Source of the DNA: GCA-020352575 sp964600365
Lineage (GTDB): Bacteria > Actinomycetota > Acidimicrobiia > Spongiisociales > JAENVV01
Direction of reading: 5' to 3'
NCBI GenBank assembly: GCA_964600365.1
Contig: CAZRJG010000003.1
Span: 33,972 to 97,971, forward strand
Length of the DNA stretch: 64,000 nt
This document shows, piece by piece, positions 35,184 to 43,689 of this stretch. Under the pieces are notes generated by a model. It was not told the origin of the DNA and did no database searches. It was given only the letters and a program-made list of their open reading frames with translations. The position numbers and the translations under genes are program-made. Position 1 is the first letter of the stretch. The number at the start of each line of letters is the position of its first letter.

Positions 35184-35217
35184 CGCGTCGGACACCCCCC
35201 GACAGTCCACCGACTGT

Positions 35218-35246
35218 TTAGGCATACCTAACAACTTGGGTTAGCC
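35218..35246 (+). promoter_or_regulatory. Candidate DtxR/IdeR-type iron box
   Basis: TTAGGCATACCTAA (35218-35231) and then GGGTTAGCC (35238-35246) contain the TTAGG, CCTAA and GGTTAG half-sites of actinobacterial iron boxes, upstream of an Fe(III) importer operon. The spacing differs from the canonical 19-bp box: TTAGG and CCTAA are only 4 nt apart, while CTAAC and GTTAG are 7 nt apart. It is a good candidate, not a perfect match. Confidence 0.55.
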
Positions 35247-35278
35247 TTCCCGGCACACCAAAACGGAGGTTCCCTGAC

Positions 35279-36271
35279 ATGCATCGATTCGTCGCTTCCC
35301 TGTTGCTGTTCACCCTCGTGCTCTCGGCATGTGCCTCGGCAGGAGATGAGACGCTCACGATCTACTCGGGTCGAGGCGAGGAACTCGTCGGCCCAGTCAT
35401 CGAACGGTTCGAGGCGGAGACCGGCATCGAGGTGGAGGTCCGCTACGGCGACAGTGCCGAAATGGCGGCGACGCTGCTCGCCGAGGGAGAGGACAGTCCC
35501 GCGGACCTCTTCTTCGCCCAGGATCCCGCATCGCTCGGTTCGGTTGCGGCGGCCGGCCTCTTCGCCACGCTCGACGATGAGGTCCTCGGCCTCGTCCCGG
35601 CCCGGTTCTCCGACGATGACGGCGAGTGGGTCGGCGTCTCGGGACGGGTGCGAGTGCTCGCGTATGACACGAGCCTCGTCGATCCGGCTACCTTCCCCGC
35701 CGATGAGGACGGCTTCGCCGATCCTGCCTGGGCGGGACGGGTGGCCATCGCCCCCACGAACGGATCGTTCCTCACCTTCGTGGCCGCGAAGATCCTCTTG
35801 GACGGCGAGGACGCAACGCTCGCCTGGCTCCAGGGCATGGCGGCCAACGACGCGCCGACCTACCCCAAGAACTCAGCGATCGTGGCTGCGATCGACGAAG
35901 GACAGGTCGAGACCGGCCTCGTGAACCACTACTACCGGATGCGATTCGCCGTCGAGTCGCCCGACACCGTCGTGGCCAACCACTTCTTCGACACCGAGTC
36001 GGCGGCTGGCCTCATCATGCCCGCCGGGGTGGGGATCCTCGCTTCGTCCGACAACGACGCCGCAGCTGCGTTTGTTGCGTACCTCCTCTCGGAGGAGTCC
36101 CAGCAGTACTTCGCCGACGCCACATTCGAGTATCCGCTGATCGACGCCGTGGAGGCCGATCCGGGACTCACCCCGCTCAACCAGTTGCCGCAACCGGACC
36201 TGAACCTGTCGGATCTCGCCGGGCTGCTTGATCGGGCCACGGAGCTCGTCGCTGAGGCCGGCCTGCTGTGA
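35279..36271 (+). CDS. Fe(III) ABC transporter substrate-binding lipoprotein
   Basis: A 330-aa extracellular binding protein of the FbpA/FutA class. The lipobox is L15-S-A-C18. Mature-sequence signs are LTIYSGRGEELVGPVIERFEAETGIEVEVRYGD, PADLFFAQDPASLGSVAAAGLF, and the iron-binding tyrosine pair region in VNHYYRMRF. It binds ferric iron outside the membrane and hands it to the adjacent permease. ACGGAGGT is the ribosome site. The stop overlaps the permease GTG. Confidence 0.92.
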   Translation: MHRFVASLLLFTLVLSACASAGDETLTIYSGRGEELVGPVIERFEAETGIEVEVRYGDSAEMAATLLAEGEDSPADLFFAQDPASLGSVAAAGLFATLDDEVLGLVPARFSDDDGEWVGVSGRVRVLAYDTSLVDPATFPADEDGFADPAWAGRVAIAPTNGSFLTFVAAKILLDGEDATLAWLQGMAANDAPTYPKNSAIVAAIDEGQVETGLVNHYYRMRFAVESPDTVVANHFFDTESAAGLIMPAGVGILASSDNDAAAAFVAYLLSEESQQYFADATFEYPLIDAVEADPGLTPLNQLPQPDLNLSDLAGLLDRATELVAEAGLL

Positions 36272-37881
36272 GCCGGGAGGCCGTGCTCGCGCCGCCGACC
36301 CGTCAGGGTCGGTCGGGCGCGCGCCCGGGGCGGGGGCCGAGCAAGCTACTGCTCGTCGCGGCCTTGCTGGTCCTCGTCCCGGTGGCCCTCCCGGTGATCT
36401 CCCTCTTCGCCACGGTCCTCGGGGACCTCGATGGCCTCGACACGGTGCTCTCGGGGGCGAGATTGGCGGAGCTTTCCATCCGGTCGGTGGTCCTCGTCGC
36501 CGCGGTGACGCTCACGGCCCTGGTGGTCGGCACGTCGCTCGCCTGGGTCCTCGTGCGCACCGACCTGCCTGGCAGGCGCGTGTGGAGCGTCGCGGTGGCT
36601 CTGCCGCTTGCAATCCCGTCGTATGTGATCGCGTTGACCCTCTTGGCCTTCAGTGGCCCACGGGGCCTGTTCCAGGACGTGGGCGGTGTCGGCCTGCCGG
36701 TCTTCGACGGATTCTTCGGGGCGTGGCTCGCGCTCAGCCTCTCCACCTTCCCGTATGTCTTCCTCCTCACCGCTGAGGCGTTCCGCTCGATCGATCCCTC
36801 GCTGGAGGAGGCAGCCCGGGGACTCGGCGCCTCGCCTGGTCGGGTGTTCCGCACCATCACGCTCCCCCAACTGCGCCCGGCCCTCGGGGCAGGCGCTCTC
36901 CTCAGCGGTCTCTATGCGCTGAGCGACTTCGGTGCAGTCTCCCTCATGCGCTACGACACCTTCACTCGTGCCATCTACGCGCAGTACGCCGGTCGGCTCG
37001 ATCGGGCGCCGGCCGCCACGCTGTCGTTGCTCCTCATCGTGCTTGCGCTGGCCTTCATCTGGGGAGAGCAGCGCTCCCGAGGCCGCGGGATGCTCTGGTC
37101 GCGATCCGTTCGCCGCCCGGCGCCCCAACACGTCCTCACCAACCTCGGTCGTGCGGGCAGCCGGGTGTGGCTGGGGACGGTCGTGCTCGTCGGAGTGGTG
37201 CTCCCCGTGTTCGTCCTCGTTGCGTGGGTCGGCCGGGGCCTGTCGGCTGGTTCGATCGTCGACCTCGAGTGGTCGGCGCTCGGCGGCACCTTGCTCGTGA
37301 GCGGTCTGGCCGCCGTGGTGGCCACCGTGTTCGCGATCCCGGTGGCGATCCTCACGGTCCGCCACCCCGGCAGGCTCGCGGCCTGGGTCGACCGCATGGT
37401 GGGCGTCACCTACTCCCTCCCGCACATCACCGTCGCGCTTGCCGTCCTTGTCTTCACCGTGACCTGGCTCCGGCCGCTCTACCAAGGCATCGGCGTGCTC
37501 GTGGTCGCCTATGCAGCGGTGTTCCTGTCCCAGGCCTCCGGGGCTACCACGAGTGCCCTCCGCACTGTGAACCCAAACCTCGAAGAGGCGTCCCGTGGGC
37601 TGGGGAGGTCGTCGTCGGCCACGCTCGTGCGAGTCACCCTCCCACTCATCTGGCGGGGCCTCGCCGCAGGGGCCGCGCTCGTCTTCCTCACGACCGTGAA
37701 GGAGTTGCCGATCACGCTCCTCCTCCGCCCGACGGGGCTCGACACCCTTGCGGTGCGGGTGTGGTCGTCGGCGGGCGAGTTGTTCTACGCCAACGCTGCC
37801 ATGTCTGCGCTCCTGCTCGTTATCGTTTCGGCTGTGCCGGCCTATCTCCTCGTGATCAAGCCGAGGGCGGTGCGTTCGTGA
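36268..37881 (+). CDS. Fe(III) ABC transporter permease, double-domain
   Basis: A 537-aa permease with about twelve helices in two BinTM repeats, each with an EAA loop: LEEAARGLGASPGRVFRTITLP in the first and LEEASRGLGRSSSATLVRVTLP in the second. This is the FbpB/AfuB layout. GTG 36268 overlaps the upstream stop (GTGA), and its own stop overlaps the ATPase gene in the same way, so all three are one translationally coupled unit. Confidence 0.92.
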   Translation: MSREAVLAPPTRQGRSGARPGRGPSKLLLVAALLVLVPVALPVISLFATVLGDLDGLDTVLSGARLAELSIRSVVLVAAVTLTALVVGTSLAWVLVRTDLPGRRVWSVAVALPLAIPSYVIALTLLAFSGPRGLFQDVGGVGLPVFDGFFGAWLALSLSTFPYVFLLTAEAFRSIDPSLEEAARGLGASPGRVFRTITLPQLRPALGAGALLSGLYALSDFGAVSLMRYDTFTRAIYAQYAGRLDRAPAATLSLLLIVLALAFIWGEQRSRGRGMLWSRSVRRPAPQHVLTNLGRAGSRVWLGTVVLVGVVLPVFVLVAWVGRGLSAGSIVDLEWSALGGTLLVSGLAAVVATVFAIPVAILTVRHPGRLAAWVDRMVGVTYSLPHITVALAVLVFTVTWLRPLYQGIGVLVVAYAAVFLSQASGATTSALRTVNPNLEEASRGLGRSSSATLVRVTLPLIWRGLAAGAALVFLTTVKELPITLLLRPTGLDTLAVRVWSSAGELFYANAAMSALLLVIVSAVPAYLLVIKPRAVRS

Positions 37882-38891
37882 GTGGTTTCATCTCCTGGGA
37901 GGGCGTGACGCGCTCGTTCGGCGAGGGCAGGGCCCTCGATCGGTTCACCCTCGACGTCGACGAGGGCATGATCCTGTGCCTCGTCGGCCCGAGTGGCTGC
38001 GGCAAGACGACGGCGCTGCGGGTGCTTGCCGGCTTCGACCGCCCCGACGCAGGACGCGTCGAGGTCAGGGGTCGGACCATGGTGGACGGCGACTCCTTCG
38101 TGCCGCCCGAGCGCCGATCAGTGGGCATGGTGTTCCAGGACTACGCGCTCTTCCCCCATCTCTCGGTCGAGGCGAACATCCGGTACGGGCTCGGATCGGC
38201 TCAACGCAACCGGGTGGGCGAAGTGCTCGAACTCACCGGCCTCGAGGGGATGGGTGACCGGATGCCCCATGAACTCTCCGGCGGCGAGCAGCAACGGGTG
38301 GCCCTCGCGAGGGCGCTTGCGCCCCGACCCGACGCCATTGTCCTCGATGAGCCGTTCTCCAACCTCGATGCGACGCTCCGCGACCGGATGCGCCGAGAGG
38401 TGAGGCGGATCCTCAACGAGTCGGGGACGACCGCGGTCCTCGTCACCCACGACCAGGAGGAGGCGCTCGCGGTAGGGGACACCGTGGCGATCATGCGATC
38501 GGGGTCGGTCCTCCAGGTGGGGTCGCCGACAGAGGTGTACGAGCGACCTGCCGACCCGTGGGTCGCCGGATTCCTCGGGGATTCCGTGGGCCTGGAGGGC
38601 CACGCCTCCGGTGGTCGGGTGTCCACGGTGCTCGGATCGTTCCTCTATCGCGGTCCGTTGGAGGGGCGGGTCGAGGTGATGCTCAGGCCCGAGTGGATCC
38701 ATCCCACGCCGGACGAGGCCGGGGATGTCACCGTGGTCGATCGGGAGTTCTACGGCCATGATCAGATGGTCCAACTCGAGGTCCCGGGTGGTGGCCGTCT
38801 CATCTCCCGGGTCGGCCCGCGTCCGAGCTTCCGGCCCGGGGACACGGTGCGGCTCAAGGTGTCGGAGGCGGTCGTCTTCCCTCCCGGGTAG
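37878..38891 (+). CDS. Fe(III) ABC transporter ATP-binding protein
   Basis: A 337-aa ABC ATPase: Walker A GPSGCGKTT, MVFQDYALFPH, LSGGEQQRVALARAL, VLDEPFSNLD and VTHDQEEA. After the ATPase core, residues about 240-337 form a TOBE-type regulatory domain as in FbpC/CysA. It powers iron import with the two preceding genes. The GTG start at 37878 is fixed by the GTGA overlap. Confidence 0.92.
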   Translation: MSGFISWEGVTRSFGEGRALDRFTLDVDEGMILCLVGPSGCGKTTALRVLAGFDRPDAGRVEVRGRTMVDGDSFVPPERRSVGMVFQDYALFPHLSVEANIRYGLGSAQRNRVGEVLELTGLEGMGDRMPHELSGGEQQRVALARALAPRPDAIVLDEPFSNLDATLRDRMRREVRRILNESGTTAVLVTHDQEEALAVGDTVAIMRSGSVLQVGSPTEVYERPADPWVAGFLGDSVGLEGHASGGRVSTVLGSFLYRGPLEGRVEVMLRPEWIHPTPDEAGDVTVVDREFYGHDQMVQLEVPGGGRLISRVGPRPSFRPGDTVRLKVSEAVVFPPG

Positions 38892-38894
38892 CGT
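38889..38894 (+). promoter_or_regulatory. -10 element overlapping upstream stop codon
   Basis: TAGCGT, whose TAG is the iron ATPase stop, ends 6 nt before ATG 38901. Confidence 0.45.
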
Positions 38895-38900
38895 CGCGCC

Positions 38901-39770
38901 ATGCGGCTCCACCTCCTCGACGGCACGTACGAGTTGTTCCGCGCCCATTTCGGGTACCCACCGCGCACCTCACCCGACGGCATGCAAGTCGGTGCCGTGA
39001 CCGGCCTCGTCGAGACCACGCTCCGCTTGTTGCGGCAACCCGACGTCACGCATCTCGGCGTCGCCTTCGACACGGAGATCACGAGCTTTCGCAACGACCT
39101 CTTCGACGGGTACAAGACCGGGGAGGGCCTCGAGCCCGAGCTCTGGGCCCAATTTCCCCTCGCCGAGCGAGCCCTCGCAGCCCTCGGGATCACCGTTTGG
39201 AGAATGGTCGAGTTCGAGGCCGACGACGCCCTGGCGACGGCTGCCCTCCAGTGGTGCGACGATGTCGAGCAAGTGGTGATCCTCTCCCCGGACAAGGACC
39301 TCACACAATGCGTCGTGGGGGACCGGGTCGTCACCTTCGACCGCCGTCGGGAGATCCTCCTCGACGAGGGCGGTGTCATCGAGCGGTTCGGTGTCCCACC
39401 GGAGTCGATCCCCGACTACCTCGCCCTCGTGGGGGACTCGGCCGACGGCATCCCCGGGGTGCCCTCGTGGGGGGCGAAGTCCACGGCCGCGGTGCTCGGC
39501 CGCTACCACCGGTTGGAGGGGATCCCCCGCGATGACCAGGAGTGGGACATCGCGGTGCGGGGGGCTGCCCGGCTCGCCCAGAACCTCCGGGACCACGAGG
39601 CCGAGGTGCTCCTCTACCGGGACCTGGCGACGCTTCGGCGCGATGTCCCCCTCGACGAGGAGTTGCCGGACCTCGAGTGGCGGGGCGTGCCCCGCACCGG
39701 GTTCCTGTCGCTCTGTGGCGAACTCGGGGCGACCGGCCTCAAGGACCGTCCGCACCGCTGGGCTGACTAA
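38901..39770 (+). CDS. 5'-3' exonuclease / FEN-like nuclease
   Basis: A 289-aa stand-alone relative of the 5'-nuclease domain of DNA polymerase I. The acidic metal-site residues are visible in LLDGTYELFRAHF, FDTEITSFRNDLFDGYK, EFEADDALATAA, ILSPDKDLTQCV and LVGDSADGIPGVPSWGAKSTA (helix-hairpin-helix region). It may remove RNA or DNA flaps in repair or Okazaki maturation. It follows the iron operon closely but seems to have its own -10. It overlaps the convergent neighbour by 4 bp. Confidence 0.9.
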   Translation: MRLHLLDGTYELFRAHFGYPPRTSPDGMQVGAVTGLVETTLRLLRQPDVTHLGVAFDTEITSFRNDLFDGYKTGEGLEPELWAQFPLAERALAALGITVWRMVEFEADDALATAALQWCDDVEQVVILSPDKDLTQCVVGDRVVTFDRRREILLDEGGVIERFGVPPESIPDYLALVGDSADGIPGVPSWGAKSTAAVLGRYHRLEGIPRDDQEWDIAVRGAARLAQNLRDHEAEVLLYRDLATLRRDVPLDEELPDLEWRGVPRTGFLSLCGELGATGLKDRPHRWAD

Positions 39771-40708
39771 CTGAGGACGCCGGCGAGGGCGGCACCGGCC
39801 GCGCGTTGGGGTTCGGTGGACCACGGGATCACTGCCGTGGGATCGAGGCCGGTGGCGGAACGGCATGCGCGGACCGCCTCGGAGGGGGAGGCCGGAGCCC
39901 GATTGAGGACGACGTGGGGCGTTGCTCCGTCCCAGGTGGTGAGGGCAGCCGCCGTCCTGATGAGGCCGAGGGCGCTCGCATCGACCACGAGTACCCAATG
40001 CGTGGTCCCCGACGGGTGTTCTCCGCTCGGGAACGGACCCGTATCCACCACGACCGGACCCTCGGAGCGGAGCCAGGAGAGCACCTCTGGTGGAGGCACG
40101 CGGTCGGCGGGACCGCCCAATGGGGCAAGGACCCGCAGCCCCTGCGTCGTGGTGAGTGGAGGGTCGTGGGCCGACCGCAGGTCGTCGAGGAGGTCGTCGT
40201 ACGAGGGCCCAGGGGGAATGCCGAGGAGCGGTCCCAGGTTGGGCTGGGGGTCCCCGTCGATGAGTGCCGCGCCGGGGAGTGAGCGGGCGAGCGCCATCGC
40301 CACGGTGCTCCGACCCGGCGCTCCACGGACACCCACGACGGTGTACACGGGCCAGGCGGGCCGGGTGGAGCCGAGTGGGCGCGACGCGGCCAGGAGGATC
40401 CGTTCCACGTCGTCGTCGGGGAGGACGAGGTCGACGCCGGTGACGGCGAGGGCGGCCCGCTCCGATGTCGAGCCTGCGGCGTGGACCCCGATCACGAACC
40501 TCCCGAGCCGATGCCATGCCTCGACGAGGCCCCGAGAGAGCCACGCCGTCTCCCCGCCCACGACGACCACTGCTGGTCGGGTGACATCGATCGTGGATGG
40601 ATCCCAGGCCCTGGCGACGATGCGCAGGATGGCGGTCGACCGGGCGAGTCGCACCAAGCCATGCTCCCAGGGGCGGGCCGAGAGCACCGTGGCGACGGCC
40701 GGCCTCAC
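39767..40708 (-). CDS. CpaE/MinD-like P-loop protein with degenerate Walker A
   Basis: A 313-aa protein. Residues 1-115 resemble the receiver-like N-terminal half of CpaE/Ssd-type proteins. Residues 120-313 are a ParA/MinD fold. Its P-loop reads VRGAPGRST: both the signature lysine and the catalytic lysine of KGGxGKST are replaced by Arg (Arg128, Arg133). LIDGDPQPNLG keeps the first Asp. ATP hydrolysis may be lost or altered. The GTG start overlaps the upstream small gene (GTGA). Homologues are linked to Flp pilus or septum-site functions, but no tad genes lie here. Confidence 0.72.
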   Translation of the reverse strand: MRPAVATVLSARPWEHGLVRLARSTAILRIVARAWDPSTIDVTRPAVVVVGGETAWLSRGLVEAWHRLGRFVIGVHAAGSTSERAALAVTGVDLVLPDDDVERILLAASRPLGSTRPAWPVYTVVGVRGAPGRSTVAMALARSLPGAALIDGDPQPNLGPLLGIPPGPSYDDLLDDLRSAHDPPLTTTQGLRVLAPLGGPADRVPPPEVLSWLRSEGPVVVDTGPFPSGEHPSGTTHWVLVVDASALGLIRTAAALTTWDGATPHVVLNRAPASPSEAVRACRSATGLDPTAVIPWSTEPQRAAGAALAGVLS

Positions 40709-41007
40709 GCCTCGAGCTCGATCGAGGTGATGGCGTGGAGCGGCAGGACCACGATCCTGTTCCCCGCCCTGAGCGCGAGGTGGTCGGTCCCGACGGCGTC
40801 GATCGCCCCGGCTTCGCGGTCGTCGGACCTCGTGGACACGCCGACGCGGTGGCCAGCGTCCTCCCACTCGACGAGGAGTTCCCTGAGGGTGCGGGTTCGA
40901 GCATGGGCGATCCGGGCGACCTCGACCTCTGCGGCCGCTGCCTGATCGAATGAGCGGCGCAGGCGGTGTCCGAGTGCGACGAGGTCGGGGTGGCGAAGCG
41001 CATCCAT
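40705..41007 (-). CDS. Small hypothetical protein coupled to the CpaE-like gene
   Basis: A 100-aa protein: a helical N-terminal half (LGHRLRRSFDQAAAAEVEVARIAHARTRTLRELLVEWEDAG) and a beta-rich end reading LALRAGNRIVVLPLHAITSIEL, similar to a small PRC/Sm-like or 'barrel' fold. I do not recognise the family. ATG 41007 has AAGGAGG 7 nt upstream. Translationally coupled to the degenerate MinD-like gene, it is probably its partner. Confidence 0.7.
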   Translation of the reverse strand: MDALRHPDLVALGHRLRRSFDQAAAAEVEVARIAHARTRTLRELLVEWEDAGHRVGVSTRSDDREAGAIDAVGTDHLALRAGNRIVVLPLHAITSIELEA

Positions 41008-41140
41008 CGGGGCCCTCCTTGGAAGGAAGAATGAAGTAACGTAAAACAACACTAAAGGCCTTTGAGGGCTCCGGGCAAGGAGTGGTTTTCGCGAGGATCG
41101 AGGGCGCCGATCCGGCGCCGCGTGCGCGTGGCGCGATCGG

Positions 41141-41146
41141 TAGCGT
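41141..41146 (+). promoter_or_regulatory. -10 element for leaderless transcript
   Basis: TAGCGT ends 6 nt before the ATG at 41153. Confidence 0.5.
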
Positions 41147-41152
41147 TCGGCC

Positions 41153-41431
41153 ATGGGCACGGCTCCGGCACCGGTGGAGGAGATCGTCGAAACCCGCGAT
41201 CGGGAGTGGGCCGTTGTCGTATGGAACGATCCCGTGAATCTCATGAGCTACGTCGTACTGGTGTTCCGGAAGCTGTTCGGGTACTCGAAGGAGAAGGCAA
41301 CGAAACTCATGCTCGAGGTCCACCACGACGGTCGGAGCATCGTGGCCTCGGCGCCGAGGGAGACCGCCGAGATGCATTGCCACCGCCTCCATCGCTACGG
41401 GCTGTGGGCGACGATGGAGCAGCAATTGTGA
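41153..41431 (+). CDS. clpS: ATP-dependent Clp protease adaptor ClpS
   Basis: A 92-aa protein matching ClpS, which delivers N-degron substrates to ClpAP/ClpCP. VVVWNDPVNLMSYVVLVFRKLFGYSKEKATKLMLEVHHDGRSIV holds the ND-pocket residues (Asn-Asp near the start, Met and His later). Size is typical. The stop overlaps the DUF2017 start, an arrangement common in actinobacteria. Confidence 0.95.
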   Translation: MGTAPAPVEEIVETRDREWAVVVWNDPVNLMSYVVLVFRKLFGYSKEKATKLMLEVHHDGRSIVASAPRETAEMHCHRLHRYGLWATMEQQL

Positions 41432-41910
41432 TCGACCTCGTCGCCACGTCGTCGGGCCCCCGGCTGGCCGTTGCCCCGGAACTCGAGGACGTGTTGCTAT
41501 CGGTTCCCGGGTGGCTCTCCTCGGTTGGGCGCAAGGGCAGGGACCCCGCTGCCGATCGGCTCTCGCCGAAGGTGTACGTCGATGATGAGGGCGCCGCTGC
41601 CGAGTTCGACCGGCTCATGACCCCGGAGCTGGACGCCGGCCGCCTCGAGGATCGGGCGCGCTATGAGCAGGTGATGCAGCGCGCGCTCGATGGTGGCACC
41701 GTCCTCGACGGCGAAGAGGCCTTCGCCCTCCTGCGGGTCCTCGATGAGGCACGGCTCGTCATCGCTGCCCGACTTGGAATCCACTCCGACGAGTGGCAGC
41801 CCGGCCCGGGAGTCGACGACTCCCCGGAGCTCCACGTCTACCACCTGCTCGGGTGGCTGCAGGACGCGCTCATCGAGGCGGCGGAGGACATCCTCCTGGT
41901 CTCCGAGTGA
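41428..41910 (+). CDS. DUF2017 family protein
   Basis: A 160-aa protein of the actinobacterial DUF2017 family, recognised by its place behind clpS and its layout: a beta N-terminus (IDLVATSSGPRLAVAPELEDVLLSVPGWL), a central EFDRLMTPELDAGR, and a helical C-terminus (LHVYHLLGWLQDALIEAA). It probably works with ClpS or the Clp protease, but no experiment is known to me. The GTG start is fixed by overlap with the clpS stop. Confidence 0.82.
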   Translation: MIDLVATSSGPRLAVAPELEDVLLSVPGWLSSVGRKGRDPAADRLSPKVYVDDEGAAAEFDRLMTPELDAGRLEDRARYEQVMQRALDGGTVLDGEEAFALLRVLDEARLVIAARLGIHSDEWQPGPGVDDSPELHVYHLLGWLQDALIEAAEDILLVSE

Positions 41911-41912
41911 CC

Positions 41913-43106
41913 ATGGAGGCGCCGATCGAGTCCGTTGGGCACGGTGCCCTTGGGGTCGCCCGGGTGGAGGGGAAGGTCCACTTCATCCCCGACGCACTCC
42001 CCGGTTCCGTGGTGCGGTTCGTGGTCGAGGAGGACCGGGGGAGGTGGGCACGGGGTCGCCTCATCGAGGTGGTCGAGGAGAGCCCGTTCGCCACCGATCC
42101 CGTGTGCCGCCATGCCGATGAGTGTGGCGGATGCCAGTGGCAGCGGGCCCGCCCGGTGGCCCAGCGTGAGTGGAAGCGCAGGGTGGTCGTGGACCAACTC
42201 GAGCGGATCGGCCGGATCTCCTCGCCCCCCGTCGCACGGGTCCAGCAGGCTGGTCCGCCGTTCGGATACCGGAATCGGATGGACTTCTCGGTCGACTCGG
42301 ATCGCCCCGCACTCCACCGCCGACGTTCGGATGCCTTGGTCGCGGTGGAGGAGTGCCCGATCCTCCATCCCCTCGTGGAGACGATGCTCGGCCTACGGGG
42401 GCTCGGCGGGCTCGACGGGGTCACGCTCCGGGGCGGGGTGCGCACGGGTGAGCGACTCGTCGTGATCGACGGCGACCTGCCGATGGAAGCCGAGGGATGG
42501 GGCGTGCCGGTCTGTCGGGTGGTGCGGGGCGCCGTCGAGCCTCTCATCGGCGAGCCCCACCTCAAGGAGGTGGTCGCTGGCGTGCCGTTCCGGATCACCG
42601 CGTCGGCCTTCTTCCAGAACTCGACGGAGGGCGCGGATGCCCTCGCAGAAGCGGTGGCGGCTGGGGCGGGTCGTGGCGGGACGCTCATCGACCTCTACGC
42701 AGGGGGTGGATTGCTCTCCTGCACGGTCGGTCGGCGGTTCGACCGCGTCGTGGCGGTGGAGTCGGCAGGCCTCGCCACCGACGACTTCGCCCACAACGCC
42801 GCCGGGCTCGACCACGTCGAGTTGCATCGCATGCGTGTGGAGGCCGCAGGGGACCTCGTCGGGGGCCTCACGGGGGCGACGGTGATCGCCGATCCTCCCC
42901 GCACCGGTCTGGGGAAGCGGGGCGTGGAGGTCATCGTCGGTGGCGATCCCGAGCGTGTGGTCCTCGTCTCCTGTGACCCGGGGTCATTGGGTCGCGATGC
43001 CCGTCTGCTCATCGACGCCGGCTACGAACTCGTGGAGTCGGTCCCCCTCGACCTGTTCCCCCAGACCTTCCACGTTGAGGTGGTCTCGACCTTTCTGCGT
43101 CGGTAG
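41913..43106 (+). CDS. 23S rRNA/tRNA uracil-5-methyltransferase (RumA/TrmA family)
   Basis: A 397-aa SAM-dependent methyltransferase. An N-terminal TRAM-like domain (GHGALGVARVEGKVHFIPDALPG) precedes iron-sulfur cysteines in CRHADECGGCQW plus ECPIL, the RlmD pattern. The catalytic domain has ASAFFQNSTEGADALA, LIDLYAGGGLLS, VIADPPRTGLG and the nucleophile VSCDPGSLGRD. It methylates C5 of uridine in 23S rRNA (or tRNA). It follows the clpS pair in the same direction. Confidence 0.9.
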   Translation: MEAPIESVGHGALGVARVEGKVHFIPDALPGSVVRFVVEEDRGRWARGRLIEVVEESPFATDPVCRHADECGGCQWQRARPVAQREWKRRVVVDQLERIGRISSPPVARVQQAGPPFGYRNRMDFSVDSDRPALHRRRSDALVAVEECPILHPLVETMLGLRGLGGLDGVTLRGGVRTGERLVVIDGDLPMEAEGWGVPVCRVVRGAVEPLIGEPHLKEVVAGVPFRITASAFFQNSTEGADALAEAVAAGAGRGGTLIDLYAGGGLLSCTVGRRFDRVVAVESAGLATDDFAHNAAGLDHVELHRMRVEAAGDLVGGLTGATVIADPPRTGLGKRGVEVIVGGDPERVVLVSCDPGSLGRDARLLIDAGYELVESVPLDLFPQTFHVEVVSTFLRR

Positions 43107-43191
43107 GCGCACCCGTTGACCGGCTTGTCCTTTGCCGTTCCCCCCTTGCCCTTGATAGGTTCCCCTCACCCCCGCATGGAGAACGATTGCA

Positions 43192-43689
43192 GTGCACATC
43201 TCACTCACGGTGAACGGTTCCCCGATCACTGCCGATGTGGAACCGCGGACGTTGCTCGTCCACTTCATCCGAGAGGAACTCGGGCTCACCGGGACGCACA
43301 TCGGATGTGAGACGTCGTACTGCGGCGCGTGCACCGTGCACGTGGACGGGAAGCCGGTGAAGTCGTGCACGATGCTTGCCGTCCAGGCGGACGGCCGCGA
43401 GGTACGCACCATCGAGGGCGTGGGGAAGCCGGGCGACCTCCACCCCCTCCAAGAAGGTTTCTCGGAGCGCCACGGGCTCCAGTGCGGGTACTGCACGCCG
43501 GGGATGATCATGTCGGCGCTCAACCTGCTCGAGCGAGACCCGGACCCGTCGGAGGACGACATCCGTCACGCCATCGAGGGGAACCTCTGCCGGTGCACGG
43601 GGTACTTCTCGATCGTGAAGTCGGTCGAGTACGCCGCAGCGGTGATGCGAGGCGACGAGCCCGAGCCCCCCGAGTGGGAGGCCCACTGA
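43192..43689 (+). CDS. Molybdenum hydroxylase small subunit, (2Fe-2S) (CoxS-like)
   Basis: A 165-aa iron-sulfur subunit of the CO dehydrogenase/xanthine dehydrogenase family. The plant-type cluster uses GCETSYCGACTVHVDG...SC; the second cluster uses QCGYCTPGMIMSA and NLCRCTGY. It carries electrons from the molybdenum site to FAD. Its GTG start is in the right place for the family N-terminus (ISLTVNG). The stop overlaps the FAD subunit start. The molybdenum-binding large subunit is not found nearby. Confidence 0.95.
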   Translation: MHISLTVNGSPITADVEPRTLLVHFIREELGLTGTHIGCETSYCGACTVHVDGKPVKSCTMLAVQADGREVRTIEGVGKPGDLHPLQEGFSERHGLQCGYCTPGMIMSALNLLERDPDPSEDDIRHAIEGNLCRCTGYFSIVKSVEYAAAVMRGDEPEPPEWEAH

